Assembly (NCBI GenBank): GCA_031553595.1
Contig: JAVBLI010000030.1
Coordinates: forward strand, 1 to 64,000
Length of the DNA: 64,000 nt
Reading direction: 5' to 3'
From: RGIG3701 sp031553595
GTDB taxonomy: Bacteria; Planctomycetota; Planctomycetia; Pirellulales; Thermoguttaceae
The position numbers were made by a program, and so were the translations under genes. The notes under the pieces were generated by a model. It made no database searches. It was not told the DNA's origin and was given only the letters and a program-made list of their open reading frames with translations. Below, piece by piece: positions 35,963-45,157 of this stretch (position 1 is its first letter; each line of letters starts with the position of its first letter).

Positions 35963-38900
35963 CTGCCGTGTACGTCCTGGTGGGAGAAAGCTCATCCGTC
36001 ACCGGCACGATCACGGCCCGCGGAGACGGTGAAACGGTGGTGTCCTGTTCCATCATGTATTTCGTCTTCCCCTGCCCCGTGGCCTGCGGACGATAAAAAA
36101 TGTTAAACAGCAGCGAAATCACCACCAGCACGGCCCCCAGCGCCGACGCCTGCAGCGCCAGCAGCGCCAGATCCGGATACCGCACGCCCACCGCGCCCAC
36201 CGCCACCAGCAGCCCCAGCAGGAACAGCGGGTGATGCGTCCACGAAAAATGGATGAAAATAAATCCCAGGATAAACACCGTAAACGCCAGCACCACCACG
36301 AGCGTCGTGCGGTTCACCAGCCGAAAGGAAACGCCGTCTTTCAGCGTGTCCCGGGAACCCATCCCCGCGAAAACGTACCGGTTCATGGTCACCGGCACCG
36401 GCGCCCCCTGAATCGCGCCGCACCACTGCTCCAGCGCCGTCTGCTCCCACAGCGGAACCCGCCCCCAGAACATGTGATTCCAGCCCCAGCGATATTCCAT
36501 GGAAAACCCCTGCGGCGGCGTCATGATGTGCATGTTCCCCGGCAGCACCACCTGCCAGTACATTCCGCGGATCCACGTGGCGTCCACCACGTAAGGAATT
36601 TCCATCGGCAGCGCCTCTTCCGTGGAGAACATTTTCGCGAATTGATAACGAATTTCCACCGTCCGCGGCAAATTCTCCCGTGTGGCCTCCAGCGTCACCT
36701 GCAGCGAATTCGCGGAAAGACGCTTTACCTGCGTGCCGATTTCCGCCGGACGACGGTCGATCCACACATCCGCCTCATCTGCGGACGCACCCGCCGGGAG
36801 CTGAATGGTGAATTTTCGCGCATACACCCCGCCGCCGCCCGACGATTTTCGTTCCCCGCCCGAAACCCCATTTTCCGTCAGCGGAAGCGGCATGTCCATC
36901 ACCGGTGGAAAGCAGAACACCGCCCGATCCTGGCGGACTTTCCCCGTCATCCACGTCTGAAGCCAGTAGCGGTCGACGATCGTCACTGTCAGCGGGTCCG
37001 TCTCTTTCAGCTCCAGCGCCAGCGAGACGCGGTTTTCCGCCGTGGGACTCCAGCAGTTCAGGGCCGCCGCGTTCATCCGGAATTCATAACCTCCGCGGGA
37101 CGGAGAATAGCCCCCGCCCACACCGGCCGACTCCGTTTCACCGCCCGAAAACGCCGCCCCTCGCGGCTCACCTTCCGCCGCCACGCCGGTCATCACTCCC
37201 TCACCGCCCACACCGGCCGGCTCTTTTTTATTCCGCCGGATGAACGTCATCCCCTCCTGCTGCACGCGCGTCAGCATTTCCGTCTGTAAATAATTCTCCG
37301 CCGCGGAGAGTGAAACTTCCTGCCACGGTGTTTCGGGAATCGCCGCCTGCAGCGGAAACACGCGGATGGAATGGTACGTAAAAACCTGGAGCCGATTATC
37401 CGCCAATTTTCCATCATGCGGCACGCCCAGCAGGAAATCATTCACCCGGCTGGCCTGAGGCTGCAACTTTTCCATGGGAAGTGTGTACACGAACGTCACA
37501 TAAAACACGCCGATTTTTTCCTCGCCCAGAAGAACCGTCACGTCCATTTTCCTCGGGCCCGCGTCCATAACTGACGGAGCGTTTACAGCACCGCTTACTG
37601 CCGGATTCACGGGCGGGTTCATGGTGACCATGGGCCGGCGAGTGGAAAAATGACTGGAAAACACGCCCGTTTCCGTCACCGTTTCCGCGCCGCCGTCTCT
37701 GGCCGCCACGGCACTTGGACGCACACTTTCCCCGCCGCGCACTTTTCCGTCCGCCACCGCGTCCGCCATTCCTGAAATCGGGCCAGCACCAGGCACTGCC
37801 CCCGTCACCGCCGTCCCACCCGGCTGTGCGGCCAGCGGAAAAGCAGGCTGCGGATGCCCTGTCATGGGAAATTCCGTCATCCCCGTCCGACTGCTGGCAA
37901 GCACCGGCGCACCCGGCACGCCTGTGCCCGCCATCCCCGTTCCCGTGCCAAGCATTCCCACTCCGTGCGTTCCTGCTCCGTGAACACCGACACCATGTGC
38001 CTGCTCCGTCACCAGCACGTCCACGCGCTGGGCCGTCACTTCCGGCAACGTGAATTTCAGTTGCCTCAGCGGCACATAAGAAACGGTGTATTCATACGTC
38101 TGGCACACGCGGTATTCTTCCGGGTACACTTCCAGACGTGAAAATTCCCTCACCGCAACCTGCTGCGGATGAATGGTGCGCGACGCAACGAAAATCGCCT
38201 CCGGTGACTCGCCGCGATAAAAAAGCATGTTCGGCGTCTGGGCCCCCACAGACCCCGCCATGCTCCGTGGGACGCGCACCAGATGCCGGATGCGTTCCGT
38301 GTTCGGCGTCAGCTCCACATTCAGCGCACAGCGGATCCGTATGTCCGCGGAAGCCACCGTCTGCACCACCGCCGCGGCATGATTCGCCACCGGACGCGGA
38401 AACGAAAACGCCAGCTCCGTGTCCGTGTCTTTTATCTTCCGCCGTGCCTGGAAGGTTAAAGTCAGATTTCCCGTGGTGGGCTGAATCAGCGGAATGGACA
38501 TCCGCCCGTCCGCGTCCACCTCCAGCGACTCGACCGAAATCAGATTATCAGGCCCCACGGATTCAAAAATCCAGTCCTGGAAGTCCACGTCAATCCACGC
38601 GATTTTCCCGCCCCGGATGAAGCACTTCCACGTCCCCTTCAGGAGAACTTCATTCTCCGTGACCGTCACATCATATTCCGGCTCCACATTAAAACGCACG
38701 CTCCGCGTGACCAGCCGCGTTAAAAGCATCATGGGCTGCGAGGTATACTCGAAAAAGGCGTCCCAGCCCGCCGTTTCTCCGGCAGCGCCCGCAGAACGCG
38801 ATTCTCCGTCCGCACGCGCGCCGTTTTCATGGGGTGCACTTCCTGCAGGGTACGCGCCACCATCCGGATTCACCCCACCTTCTGAACGCACACCGCCGCC

Positions 38901-41096
38901 TTCCGCCCGCACGCCGGCACCGCCACCGGACACGGACGCGGTTTCCGCTCCACCGATTCCCGCCGCACCGGAATTTTCGCCGCTCACACCGCCCGCGGAA
39001 GGCGCCTGTTCCGCTTCTCCATCCGCACGCACACCGGTACCCGCCACGGCCACTGCACCCGGTGCGCCCGCCGCCCCCGCGTTTTCCGCACTTCCAGGAT
39101 TCTCCGTGCGCACACCACCCCCGGCATCCTCCTCACCCGGCCCATTTTCACCACCATCCGCCTCATTTTCAGCACTTCCGCGAATTCCATTCGGGTGCCC
39201 GGCCTCCCCGCCCGCCTCCGCCTTCATCCCGGACACAGACGTTTCCTTCCCGGGCTGCGAAACGGCCTGCATCCACCCGAGAACGGAAGCCGGCAGCGCG
39301 TCCACATGCCGCACGCCAGCCCCTGGCGCCCAGAGATGATGCCGCGTGGCGTGCGTCCGGACGGCGTAATAACCCGTCTGCCGGGCCGCGTCCAGAACCT
39401 CAAAACCTCCCAGATCCAGCCATTCACTGTACGTGTTCATCTCCTGGTGAATCAGCGCGTAAAGATCCACGTACACCGTCCCGGACGTCTTTTCTTTCAG
39501 ACACACTTCCACCACCACGCGCGAACTTTCCGCCACCGCATCACGCACCCGCGCTGCCCCGGCCGGAGGCGTTTCAGACGGAGGCGTTTCAGACAGAAGC
39601 GTTTCGGCCGCAGGCGTTTCAGACGGAACCATTTCCACTGCCGGCGCAACGTAAACGTCCCCGGTTTCCGTTTCCGTAATGACTTCCCCGCGGGCCTGCC
39701 CGTCCACCGCCGGGAACGGCACCGCTTCCGGAATGACCGTCACCGTGTAATCCGGTGAAAAAACCGGCACCAGCTCCGCACCCGCCGGCAGCCGCACCCG
39801 AAAATGATCCGTGGGCGCCCCGTGAATATCCACCTTCAGCCGCGTCTGGAAACGGATGTCCGACTTCTCGACCGTCGTCCCGATAACCCCCTCCACCTCC
39901 AGCACCGTCCGCGAAATTTCCTGTGTCCGCTCCGGCTCACGCCACGAAATGTGCATCTCATTTTTCAGCTGCATGACACTGAAACGCGTCAGACCTTTTT
40001 CATCCGGACTTCCTGCCGCAGCATGTTTTTCATCCCCGGCACGCTCCGCCGAATCATGGGCAGGGAAAAAAGCCGGCGGCAAAAGTGTCCCGCCCTCTGA
40101 AACCGAAACCGTTAACCGCTCCGATTCCCGGCGCGTCTGCGGCAATTCGAACGCGATTTCAGACATGGTGGCCTGCGGAAACGGAATGTGGACCGTATGA
40201 ACTTCACCGGAAAGCGTCACGGGGACAAGAAAATCCATGTGCAATTTATGCTGCCCTTTTCCCAGCACCCACGCCGTAAACCCCGCGTCATCCTGCCGAA
40301 ACTCCATCCACAGCCGCCCCGGCCCTTCATACGCATGCGCTAACTGTAATTCACGGCGAATCTCCCCGCCGGGAGTCCGCGGCACCGACGCATTCTCCTC
40401 CGCCTTCTCCGCATTTTCCCCCGGCACGTTTTCCGGTGTATTTTCTGGTGCTTTTTCTACGTTTTTTTCCGCCGCCTCATCCCCCATTTTTCCCGGGGAA
40501 AGCAGCACGCCATTATTAAAACGCAGTGGAACGCACACCGGCGTGTCAAGAAACGTTTCCATCTCGAACGTCACCGCCAGGCGGACGAAATTTCTCCCGA
40601 TTTCCCCCGTGCCGCGGACATTATGAATCACGTAATCCGGAAACGCCGTGGATTTTACCGGTTTTTCCACACGCGGCCCGGCCTCTCCCCCCCGCATCAT
40701 CTGCTCCAGCTGCTCCAGCCGGAACCCCGGAATGACCACGAGACGTCCATCCTTATTCATCAGATAAAGCGGAATTCCCTCCTGGGACGAAAGTGGCTGA
40801 AGCGTCTGGTAAGCCGGAGGCCGCACGGCCGAGTCTCCGTCCGCTGCCGTTCCGTTTTCCGTCTTTCGCGGCGCGTCCTTCCCCCCACCATTTATACTCG
40901 TATCCTCTGCAAAAACCGCCGCTGGCTCACCACTTTCGGGCAAAACAGAAAAAAAGCCCGCACCTCCAAAAAAGAAAAGGCCGAAAAATACCCACGAAAT
41001 CACCGCCGGCACATTCCGCTTAAATGAAACCGAAAAGCGCTCAGCCGAATATTTATCCCGGAATCGCCGCTTTTTGCCGTGCAGTAAGGAAGTCAT
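35934..41096 (-). CDS. Giant envelope protein 3 (about 1720 aa), unknown function
   Basis: First gene of the operon. The second ATG (41094-41096) is preferred because GAGG stands 6 bases upstream of it; an ATG two codons earlier is possible. A very basic N-terminus (HGKKRRFRDKYS) precedes a hydrophobic helix (about 35-52). A motif PLYLMNKDGRLVVIPGFRLEQLEQMMR (residues about 110-137, shown here as parts PLYLMNKDG and LEQLEQMMR) parallels the other two giant proteins. A glycine/alanine/glutamate-rich stretch of more than 100 residues (about 635-790) and an HG/GTG-rich stretch (about 1040-1090) act as linkers. The C-terminus has three or four membrane helices (about 1590-1670) and a cytoplasmic tail. 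A 15-bp tandem repeat in the gene encodes (S/A)ETPP units. No catalytic motif seen. Confidence 0.75.
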   Translation of the reverse strand: MTSLLHGKKRRFRDKYSAERFSVSFKRNVPAVISWVFFGLFFFGGAGFFSVLPESGEPAAVFAEDTSINGGGKDAPRKTENGTAADGDSAVRPPAYQTLQPLSSQEGIPLYLMNKDGRLVVIPGFRLEQLEQMMRGGEAGPRVEKPVKSTAFPDYVIHNVRGTGEIGRNFVRLAVTFEMETFLDTPVCVPLRFNNGVLLSPGKMGDEAAEKNVEKAPENTPENVPGENAEKAEENASVPRTPGGEIRRELQLAHAYEGPGRLWMEFRQDDAGFTAWVLGKGQHKLHMDFLVPVTLSGEVHTVHIPFPQATMSEIAFELPQTRRESERLTVSVSEGGTLLPPAFFPAHDSAERAGDEKHAAAGSPDEKGLTRFSVMQLKNEMHISWREPERTQEISRTVLEVEGVIGTTVEKSDIRFQTRLKVDIHGAPTDHFRVRLPAGAELVPVFSPDYTVTVIPEAVPFPAVDGQARGEVITETETGDVYVAPAVEMVPSETPAAETLLSETPPSETPPAGAARVRDAVAESSRVVVEVCLKEKTSGTVYVDLYALIHQEMNTYSEWLDLGGFEVLDAARQTGYYAVRTHATRHHLWAPGAGVRHVDALPASVLGWMQAVSQPGKETSVSGMKAEAGGEAGHPNGIRGSAENEADGGENGPGEEDAGGGVRTENPGSAENAGAAGAPGAVAVAGTGVRADGEAEQAPSAGGVSGENSGAAGIGGAETASVSGGGAGVRAEGGGVRSEGGVNPDGGAYPAGSAPHENGARADGESRSAGAAGETAGWDAFFEYTSQPMMLLTRLVTRSVRFNVEPEYDVTVTENEVLLKGTWKCFIRGGKIAWIDVDFQDWIFESVGPDNLISVESLEVDADGRMSIPLIQPTTGNLTLTFQARRKIKDTDTELAFSFPRPVANHAAAVVQTVASADIRIRCALNVELTPNTERIRHLVRVPRSMAGSVGAQTPNMLFYRGESPEAIFVASRTIHPQQVAVREFSRLEVYPEEYRVCQTYEYTVSYVPLRQLKFTLPEVTAQRVDVLVTEQAHGVGVHGAGTHGVGMLGTGTGMAGTGVPGAPVLASSRTGMTEFPMTGHPQPAFPLAAQPGGTAVTGAVPGAGPISGMADAVADGKVRGGESVRPSAVAARDGGAETVTETGVFSSHFSTRRPMVTMNPPVNPAVSGAVNAPSVMDAGPRKMDVTVLLGEEKIGVFYVTFVYTLPMEKLQPQASRVNDFLLGVPHDGKLADNRLQVFTYHSIRVFPLQAAIPETPWQEVSLSAAENYLQTEMLTRVQQEGMTFIRRNKKEPAGVGGEGVMTGVAAEGEPRGAAFSGGETESAGVGGGYSPSRGGYEFRMNAAALNCWSPTAENRVSLALELKETDPLTVTIVDRYWLQTWMTGKVRQDRAVFCFPPVMDMPLPLTENGVSGGERKSSGGGGVYARKFTIQLPAGASADEADVWIDRRPAEIGTQVKRLSANSLQVTLEATRENLPRTVEIRYQFAKMFSTEEALPMEIPYVVDATWIRGMYWQVVLPGNMHIMTPPQGFSMEYRWGWNHMFWGRVPLWEQTALEQWCGAIQGAPVPVTMNRYVFAGMGSRDTLKDGVSFRLVNRTTLVVVLAFTVFILGFIFIHFSWTHHPLFLLGLLVAVGAVGVRYPDLALLALQASALGAVLVVISLLFNIFYRPQATGQGKTKYMMEQDTTVSPSPRAVIVPVTDELSPTRTYTADELGMRNEE
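39567..39632. repeat. 15-bp in-frame tandem repeat in giant gene 3
   Basis: About four copies of GAGGCGTTTCAGACG and variants, coding on the minus strand for five-residue units of the type SETPP/AETLL. It keeps frame and forms a proline-rich linker. Confidence 0.75.
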
Positions 41097-41102
41097 ACAC
41101 AT

Positions 41103-41873
41103 CCTCGCATCATGGTTTTTTGTGGATGAAAAGTCATTTTTATTCGTTACGATTTCAATTTTCCTGCCGGAATTTTAACCGCCCTTACGGATTTTCAGGA
41201 AAATTTCCACAGGCGAAACACCACTGCCGGAAGTGCAAAAATCCTCGGTGTTCCATGCATTTTTTCCCCTATTTTCTATTATACTCAATTTTAACGATTT
41301 AGGGAGATGGGAAACATGGCAACTCTGCATATTTTCAGACAAAACACCGATTTTGTGCAAGTCATACTGATTATACGGATTAAATCGGCCGATAAACCAT
41401 AAAATGACGGACGTGGGTCCCCGCAAGGCGGATATTCGGAGGATTTTTCACAAAAACACCTGTCCGAATCCCCCAAAACGCAATTTTCGCGCATTTTAAT
41501 GTTCTTTTTCCAACCAGCATGAAATTCGCACGAAACGCCGAGGGGGCTTCCGCCCCCACCTTCCCATTTTCTTCCCACAATGATTTTCGAAAAACATTCA
41601 CACACAAAAATCATCATCCACCCCAGGCAGCCGATTCACGCACCGCCGGGGAAAAATATTACGGATTGCGCTTGACGCGCAAGGGAGAAAAAGTATATAC
41701 TACATTTATATGTTTGAATGGACGAATTGCGTATAACTGTCAAATTTTATGACGTTTATATAAAGCAATCATTTTACCGGTTTCCGCGGAAAGATTCCCA
41801 AAATGAGCCTGCCTTTCTGAAGACACCCATTTTCCGAATACGACATTACCGCACAACAATGGACTGAATACCT
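41103..41873. other. Long divergent intergenic region
   Basis: 771 bp without a supported gene, AT-richer than its surroundings. It holds candidate -10 boxes for the giant operon on the minus strand (TATAAT at 41278-41283 and at 41370-41375, the latter next to the palindrome ATCGGCCGAT, 41384-41393), a GC hairpin GGGGGC-TTCC-GCCCCC (41542-41557), and the plus-strand promoter at 41666-41701. The small open frames here have no ribosome sites or recognisable products. A small RNA or long leader is possible but not shown. Confidence 0.5.
41666..41701 (+). promoter_or_regulatory. Promoter with operator-like inverted repeat upstream of the DUF1573 gene
   Basis: TTGACG (41672-41677) and TATACT (41696-41701), 18-bp spacer; TATATA with a 16-bp spacer is the alternative. 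The -35 box lies at the centre of the inverted repeat TTGCGC-TTGAC-GCGCAA (41666-41682), as expected for a repressor site. It leaves a leader of about 165 nt. Confidence 0.6.
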
Positions 41874-43703
41874 ATGCAAGCGTTATTTCTGTCATGGATG
41901 ATGATCCTGGGGGCGCCCGGAGATGCGAATACGAACTGGGCCAGCGAGATGTTCGAGACCACATCTCACGATTTCGGCGTGGTCATGAAAGGCTCAAAAA
42001 CGGAATTCGATTTCGTTTTCACGAATAAATATAATGAGGATGTTCAGATCGAGTCTGTCACCACCTCCTGCCAGTGCACGATGCCCGAATTTACGCGAGG
42101 GCCCATCAAAACCTGGGATAAAGGGAAGGTTCACATCACGGTAAACACGAAAAGTTTCGTCGGGAACAAGAATGCCACCATCACCGTGCGATTCCTGAAA
42201 CCGTACCGGATGGAGATTCAGCTTCATTCTTACGTGAACATCCGCTCCGACGTGGCGGTGAACCCGGGCGTGGTTTATTTCGGAACCGTTTCTCAGGGGA
42301 AAAAGCCCGCCATCCCGGTGAACATCAGTTGTGTGGGCCGGCGTGGCTGGCAGATTACGGATGTCATGAGCACATGCCCCTTTCTCAGCGTGCAGTTACA
42401 GGAAACGAGCCGTACGGGGAATCAGGTCAGTTATTTAATGACGGTTTATTTAAAAGATAATGCGCCGGCGGGGCGTTTCAGTGAATTTCTGGAACTGGTC
42501 ACGAATGACCAGGACCCGCGCAACCGGCGGTTTCCCATCCAGGTGGAGGGACAGGTGCGTCAGTCGCTAGCCGTGAACCCGTCCCCGCTTTCTTTCGGCC
42601 TGGTGGGCTCGGGGGAAACCGTAACGAAAGCCGTGGTGGTGGAAGGTCAGGAGCCGTTCCAAATTACGGACATCCGCTCCGAAGACTCACACATTTCCGC
42701 CACGATTCATCAGATGACGCCGTCACGATACACCGTCAATTTAAGTTACCGCGGAGACGCACCTCGCACCATTAACGGCAGTGTCGCGTTCATCACGAGC
42801 ATGGACGGAAGCACCCCCACCCGGCTGGATTTCATGGGACGGATCATGGAGCCGGACCCCCCTGCGGTGTCTCCGGCCGTGGAGCCCGCCCTGGCCCCGG
42901 CGGAGCCTGAAGAGGAGCTTCCCGAGGAAGAATTTCCGGTCGAGGAATTCCCCATGGAAAATTTCCTGGAAGACGGTACTGGAGACGCGGCGGACACCGA
43001 GAAGGTTCCGGCGGAAGAAAAAGCCTCTGAGGAGGATGCGTTTTCCGAACTGACGGAGGAAAAAGAAAAATTGCCGGAAATGAAGGCGCCCGTGGCGAAT
43101 AAAACGCCGTCTGGCGAGACGCCGCGGAGAATGACGCCGCCTTTAAGAACGGCACCGTTACCGAAAGAAGTGGATAATTTTGAGGACGTCATTCCGCTGG
43201 AAACGCTGGCGGACGTGGAAGAAGCGCCGCAGCCGGAAAAGCCTGTTGCGCCTGTGAAACCTGCTCCTGCGGTGAAAACACCGGAAGCGCCTGTGAAACC
43301 TGCGCCTGCGGAAAAAACGCCGGAAGCAGCTGTAAAACCTGTTCCGGCGGAGGAAACGCTGGATCTTGAAGCCCCATTTTTGGACATGACGGAAATGGAC
43401 CCGGCCGGGCCCTCCTTACCAGCCTTACCCGTCAAGAAGACGAAAACGGCAGAAACAGAGAAGGTGGATACCGCCGCCGCGAAAAAGAATACCACGGAGT
43501 CCGTGGAACAGGAAGCTCCGAAAGCGGCGAAACCTGACACCCCAGTGAAAATGGACGCTCCAGTGAAAGATGGCATATCTGTGAAAGATGACGCCGCCAC
43601 GAATAATATGAAAAGCGAAAACGTCCCGGATTCCGCCAAAGAATCATCGGCGCCGCAAAAAGGTCGGGTTCTGCTGAAGCCGTTATCCGCTGCGCTGCGG
43701 TAA
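41874..43703 (+). CDS. DUF1573 (ASH-like) repeat protein with a proline-rich tail
   Basis: 609 aa. Residues about 25-125 match DUF1573: TTSHDFGVVMKGSKTEFDFVFTN (shown in part as SHDFGVVMKG) and the CQC of VTTSCQCTMPE. Two further immunoglobulin-like beta units follow (about 125-225 and 230-325). From about 335 the protein is an acidic, then proline/alanine/lysine-rich, tail with a 13-residue repeat (PVKPAPAEKTPEA type, 43247-43365). The N-terminus is short for a signal peptide, and no good ribosome site precedes the ATG, so the start is uncertain. Such proteins are abundant in the planctomycete envelope; function unknown. Confidence 0.8.
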   Translation: MQALFLSWMMILGAPGDANTNWASEMFETTSHDFGVVMKGSKTEFDFVFTNKYNEDVQIESVTTSCQCTMPEFTRGPIKTWDKGKVHITVNTKSFVGNKNATITVRFLKPYRMEIQLHSYVNIRSDVAVNPGVVYFGTVSQGKKPAIPVNISCVGRRGWQITDVMSTCPFLSVQLQETSRTGNQVSYLMTVYLKDNAPAGRFSEFLELVTNDQDPRNRRFPIQVEGQVRQSLAVNPSPLSFGLVGSGETVTKAVVVEGQEPFQITDIRSEDSHISATIHQMTPSRYTVNLSYRGDAPRTINGSVAFITSMDGSTPTRLDFMGRIMEPDPPAVSPAVEPALAPAEPEEELPEEEFPVEEFPMENFLEDGTGDAADTEKVPAEEKASEEDAFSELTEEKEKLPEMKAPVANKTPSGETPRRMTPPLRTAPLPKEVDNFEDVIPLETLADVEEAPQPEKPVAPVKPAPAVKTPEAPVKPAPAEKTPEAAVKPVPAEETLDLEAPFLDMTEMDPAGPSLPALPVKKTKTAETEKVDTAAAKKNTTESVEQEAPKAAKPDTPVKMDAPVKDGISVKDDAATNNMKSENVPDSAKESSAPQKGRVLLKPLSAALR

Positions 43704-43774
43704 TCGGCGGGGCGGCGGTTTTCGAAATTTCCGGGCGGTTCCTTTCTTCCGCCCTTATTTTACGGTATACTGAA

Positions 43775-43810
43775 GAAGTGACGGTTAACGTGCCGGCACT
43801 TCTTTTTTTC
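43775..43810 (+). terminator. Possible intrinsic terminator between the DUF1573 gene and hemL
   Basis: GAAGTGACGG / CCGGCACTTC form a stem with one mismatch around TTAACGTG, followed by TTTTTTTC. A TATACT box (43766-43771) directly before it means it could instead sit in the hemL leader. Confidence 0.55.
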
Positions 43811-43815
43811 TTTTT

Positions 43816-43848
43816 ATGGAATCACAGGGACACGGAATCACGGGGAAC
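43816..43848. repeat. Octad-like repeat before hemL
   Basis: GGAATCAC / AGGGACAC / GGAATCAC / GGGG, an 8-bp periodic tract. It keeps a frame open upstream of hemL but is unlikely to be coding. Confidence 0.5.
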
Positions 43849-43851
43849 ATG

Positions 43852-45141
43852 ATGAAATTTTCGAAAAGTGAAGCGGCTTTCGCGGAAGCGGTGCGAGTCA
43901 TGCCGGGCGGGGTAAACAGTCCGGCGCGGGCGTTCGGGGCCGTGGGCGGAAACCCGGTGTTCATTCATCGCGCGGAAGGGGCGTATTTATATGATGTGGA
44001 CGGAAACCGGTTCACCGATTATGTCGGCTCATGGGGCCCCATGATTCTCGGGCATCTGTACCCGCCCGTGGTCGCGGCGGTTCAGAAAATGCTCACGCGC
44101 GGCATGAGTTTCGGCGCCCCCACCCTGGAAGAAACCGTGCTGGCGGAAAAAGTAATCGCGGCCGTGCCGTCCGTGGAAATGGTGCGTTTCGTGAACTCCG
44201 GAACGGAAGCCACCATGAGCGCCATCCGCGTCGCGCGGGGGTTCACAGGGCGTGAGAAAATCGTGAAATTCGCGGGGAATTATCATGGCCACTCGGATTC
44301 CCTGCTGGTGGCGGCGGGTTCCGCGGCGGCCACGCTGGGTGTGCCGAATTCCCCCGGAGTGACTGCGGGAACGGCCCGTGACACGCTGGTGCTCCCGTAT
44401 AATGACACGGCGGCGCTTGCCGCGCTTTTCGAAAAATGTGGAGCGGAAATCGCGTGCGTCATCCTGGAGCCGGTGGTGGGGAACATGGGCTGCGTACCGT
44501 CCACGGCCGAATTTCGCGAGGCACTGGAGGCCGTCCGGGAAAAATACGGCACGGTCATTCTCTGTGATGAAGTCATGACCGGCTTCCGCGTGACTTTCGG
44601 CGGAGCGCAGGCGCTTTACGGACTCTCGCCGGATTTAACGACTTTCGGAAAAATCATCGGCGGCGGACTCCCCGTGGGCGCATACGGCGGACGCCGCGAG
44701 ATTATGGCGCACGTCATGCCAGCCGGGAAAGTTTATCAGGCCGGCACGCTCAGTGGGAACCCGCTGGCCATGGCCGCCGGAATCGCCACGCTGGACGCGC
44801 TGCGGGAAACGCCGCCGTACGCGTACCTGGAAACGCTTTCCGCGCAACTGGCGGGGGGCGTGCGGGCGGAAGCCGCGCGGGCGGGCGTGCCGCTGTGTGT
44901 GAACCGCGTGGGCTCCATGCTCACGTTCTTTTTCCAGGACGGGCCCGTGACGGACTGGGATTCCGCGGCCCGCTCAGACACGCAGCGTTTCGCCGCGTTC
45001 TTTCAGGGCATGCTCCGCCGGGGTGTGTACCTGCCGTGCAGTCAGTATGAAGCCATGTTCCTCTCCGCCGCCCACACGGAAGCGGACATCCAACACACGA
45101 TCACCGCCGCGGGAGAAGTTTTCGCGGAAATTTCCGCGTAA
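43852..45141 (+). CDS. hemL: Glutamate-1-semialdehyde 2,1-aminomutase
   Basis: Converts glutamate-1-semialdehyde to 5-aminolevulinate, the C5 route to haem. 429 aa from the ATG at 43852 (GGGGA 5 bases upstream; ATG at 43849 equally possible). Longer starts fall in repeat DNA and add residues absent from the family. Motifs: MPGGVNSPARAFGAVGG, NSGTEATMSAIRVARG, the PLP region ILCDEVMTGFR and the Schiff-base lysine in TTFGKIIGGGLPVGAYGG. Convergent with the TPR gene ending at 45158. Confidence 0.95.
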   Translation: MKFSKSEAAFAEAVRVMPGGVNSPARAFGAVGGNPVFIHRAEGAYLYDVDGNRFTDYVGSWGPMILGHLYPPVVAAVQKMLTRGMSFGAPTLEETVLAEKVIAAVPSVEMVRFVNSGTEATMSAIRVARGFTGREKIVKFAGNYHGHSDSLLVAAGSAAATLGVPNSPGVTAGTARDTLVLPYNDTAALAALFEKCGAEIACVILEPVVGNMGCVPSTAEFREALEAVREKYGTVILCDEVMTGFRVTFGGAQALYGLSPDLTTFGKIIGGGLPVGAYGGRREIMAHVMPAGKVYQAGTLSGNPLAMAAGIATLDALRETPPYAYLETLSAQLAGGVRAEAARAGVPLCVNRVGSMLTFFFQDGPVTDWDSAARSDTQRFAAFFQGMLRRGVYLPCSQYEAMFLSAAHTEADIQHTITAAGEVFAEISA

Positions 45142-45157
45142 AAAGTAAACACGTAAA

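Noticed and set aside
41542..41557. GC hairpin GGGGGC-TTCC-GCCCCC as a terminator
   Set aside because: No T-run on either side and no gene ending nearby.
41175..41752. Several short open frames upstream of the DUF1573 gene
   Set aside because: They overlap each other on both strands, lack ribosome sites and have no recognisable features.
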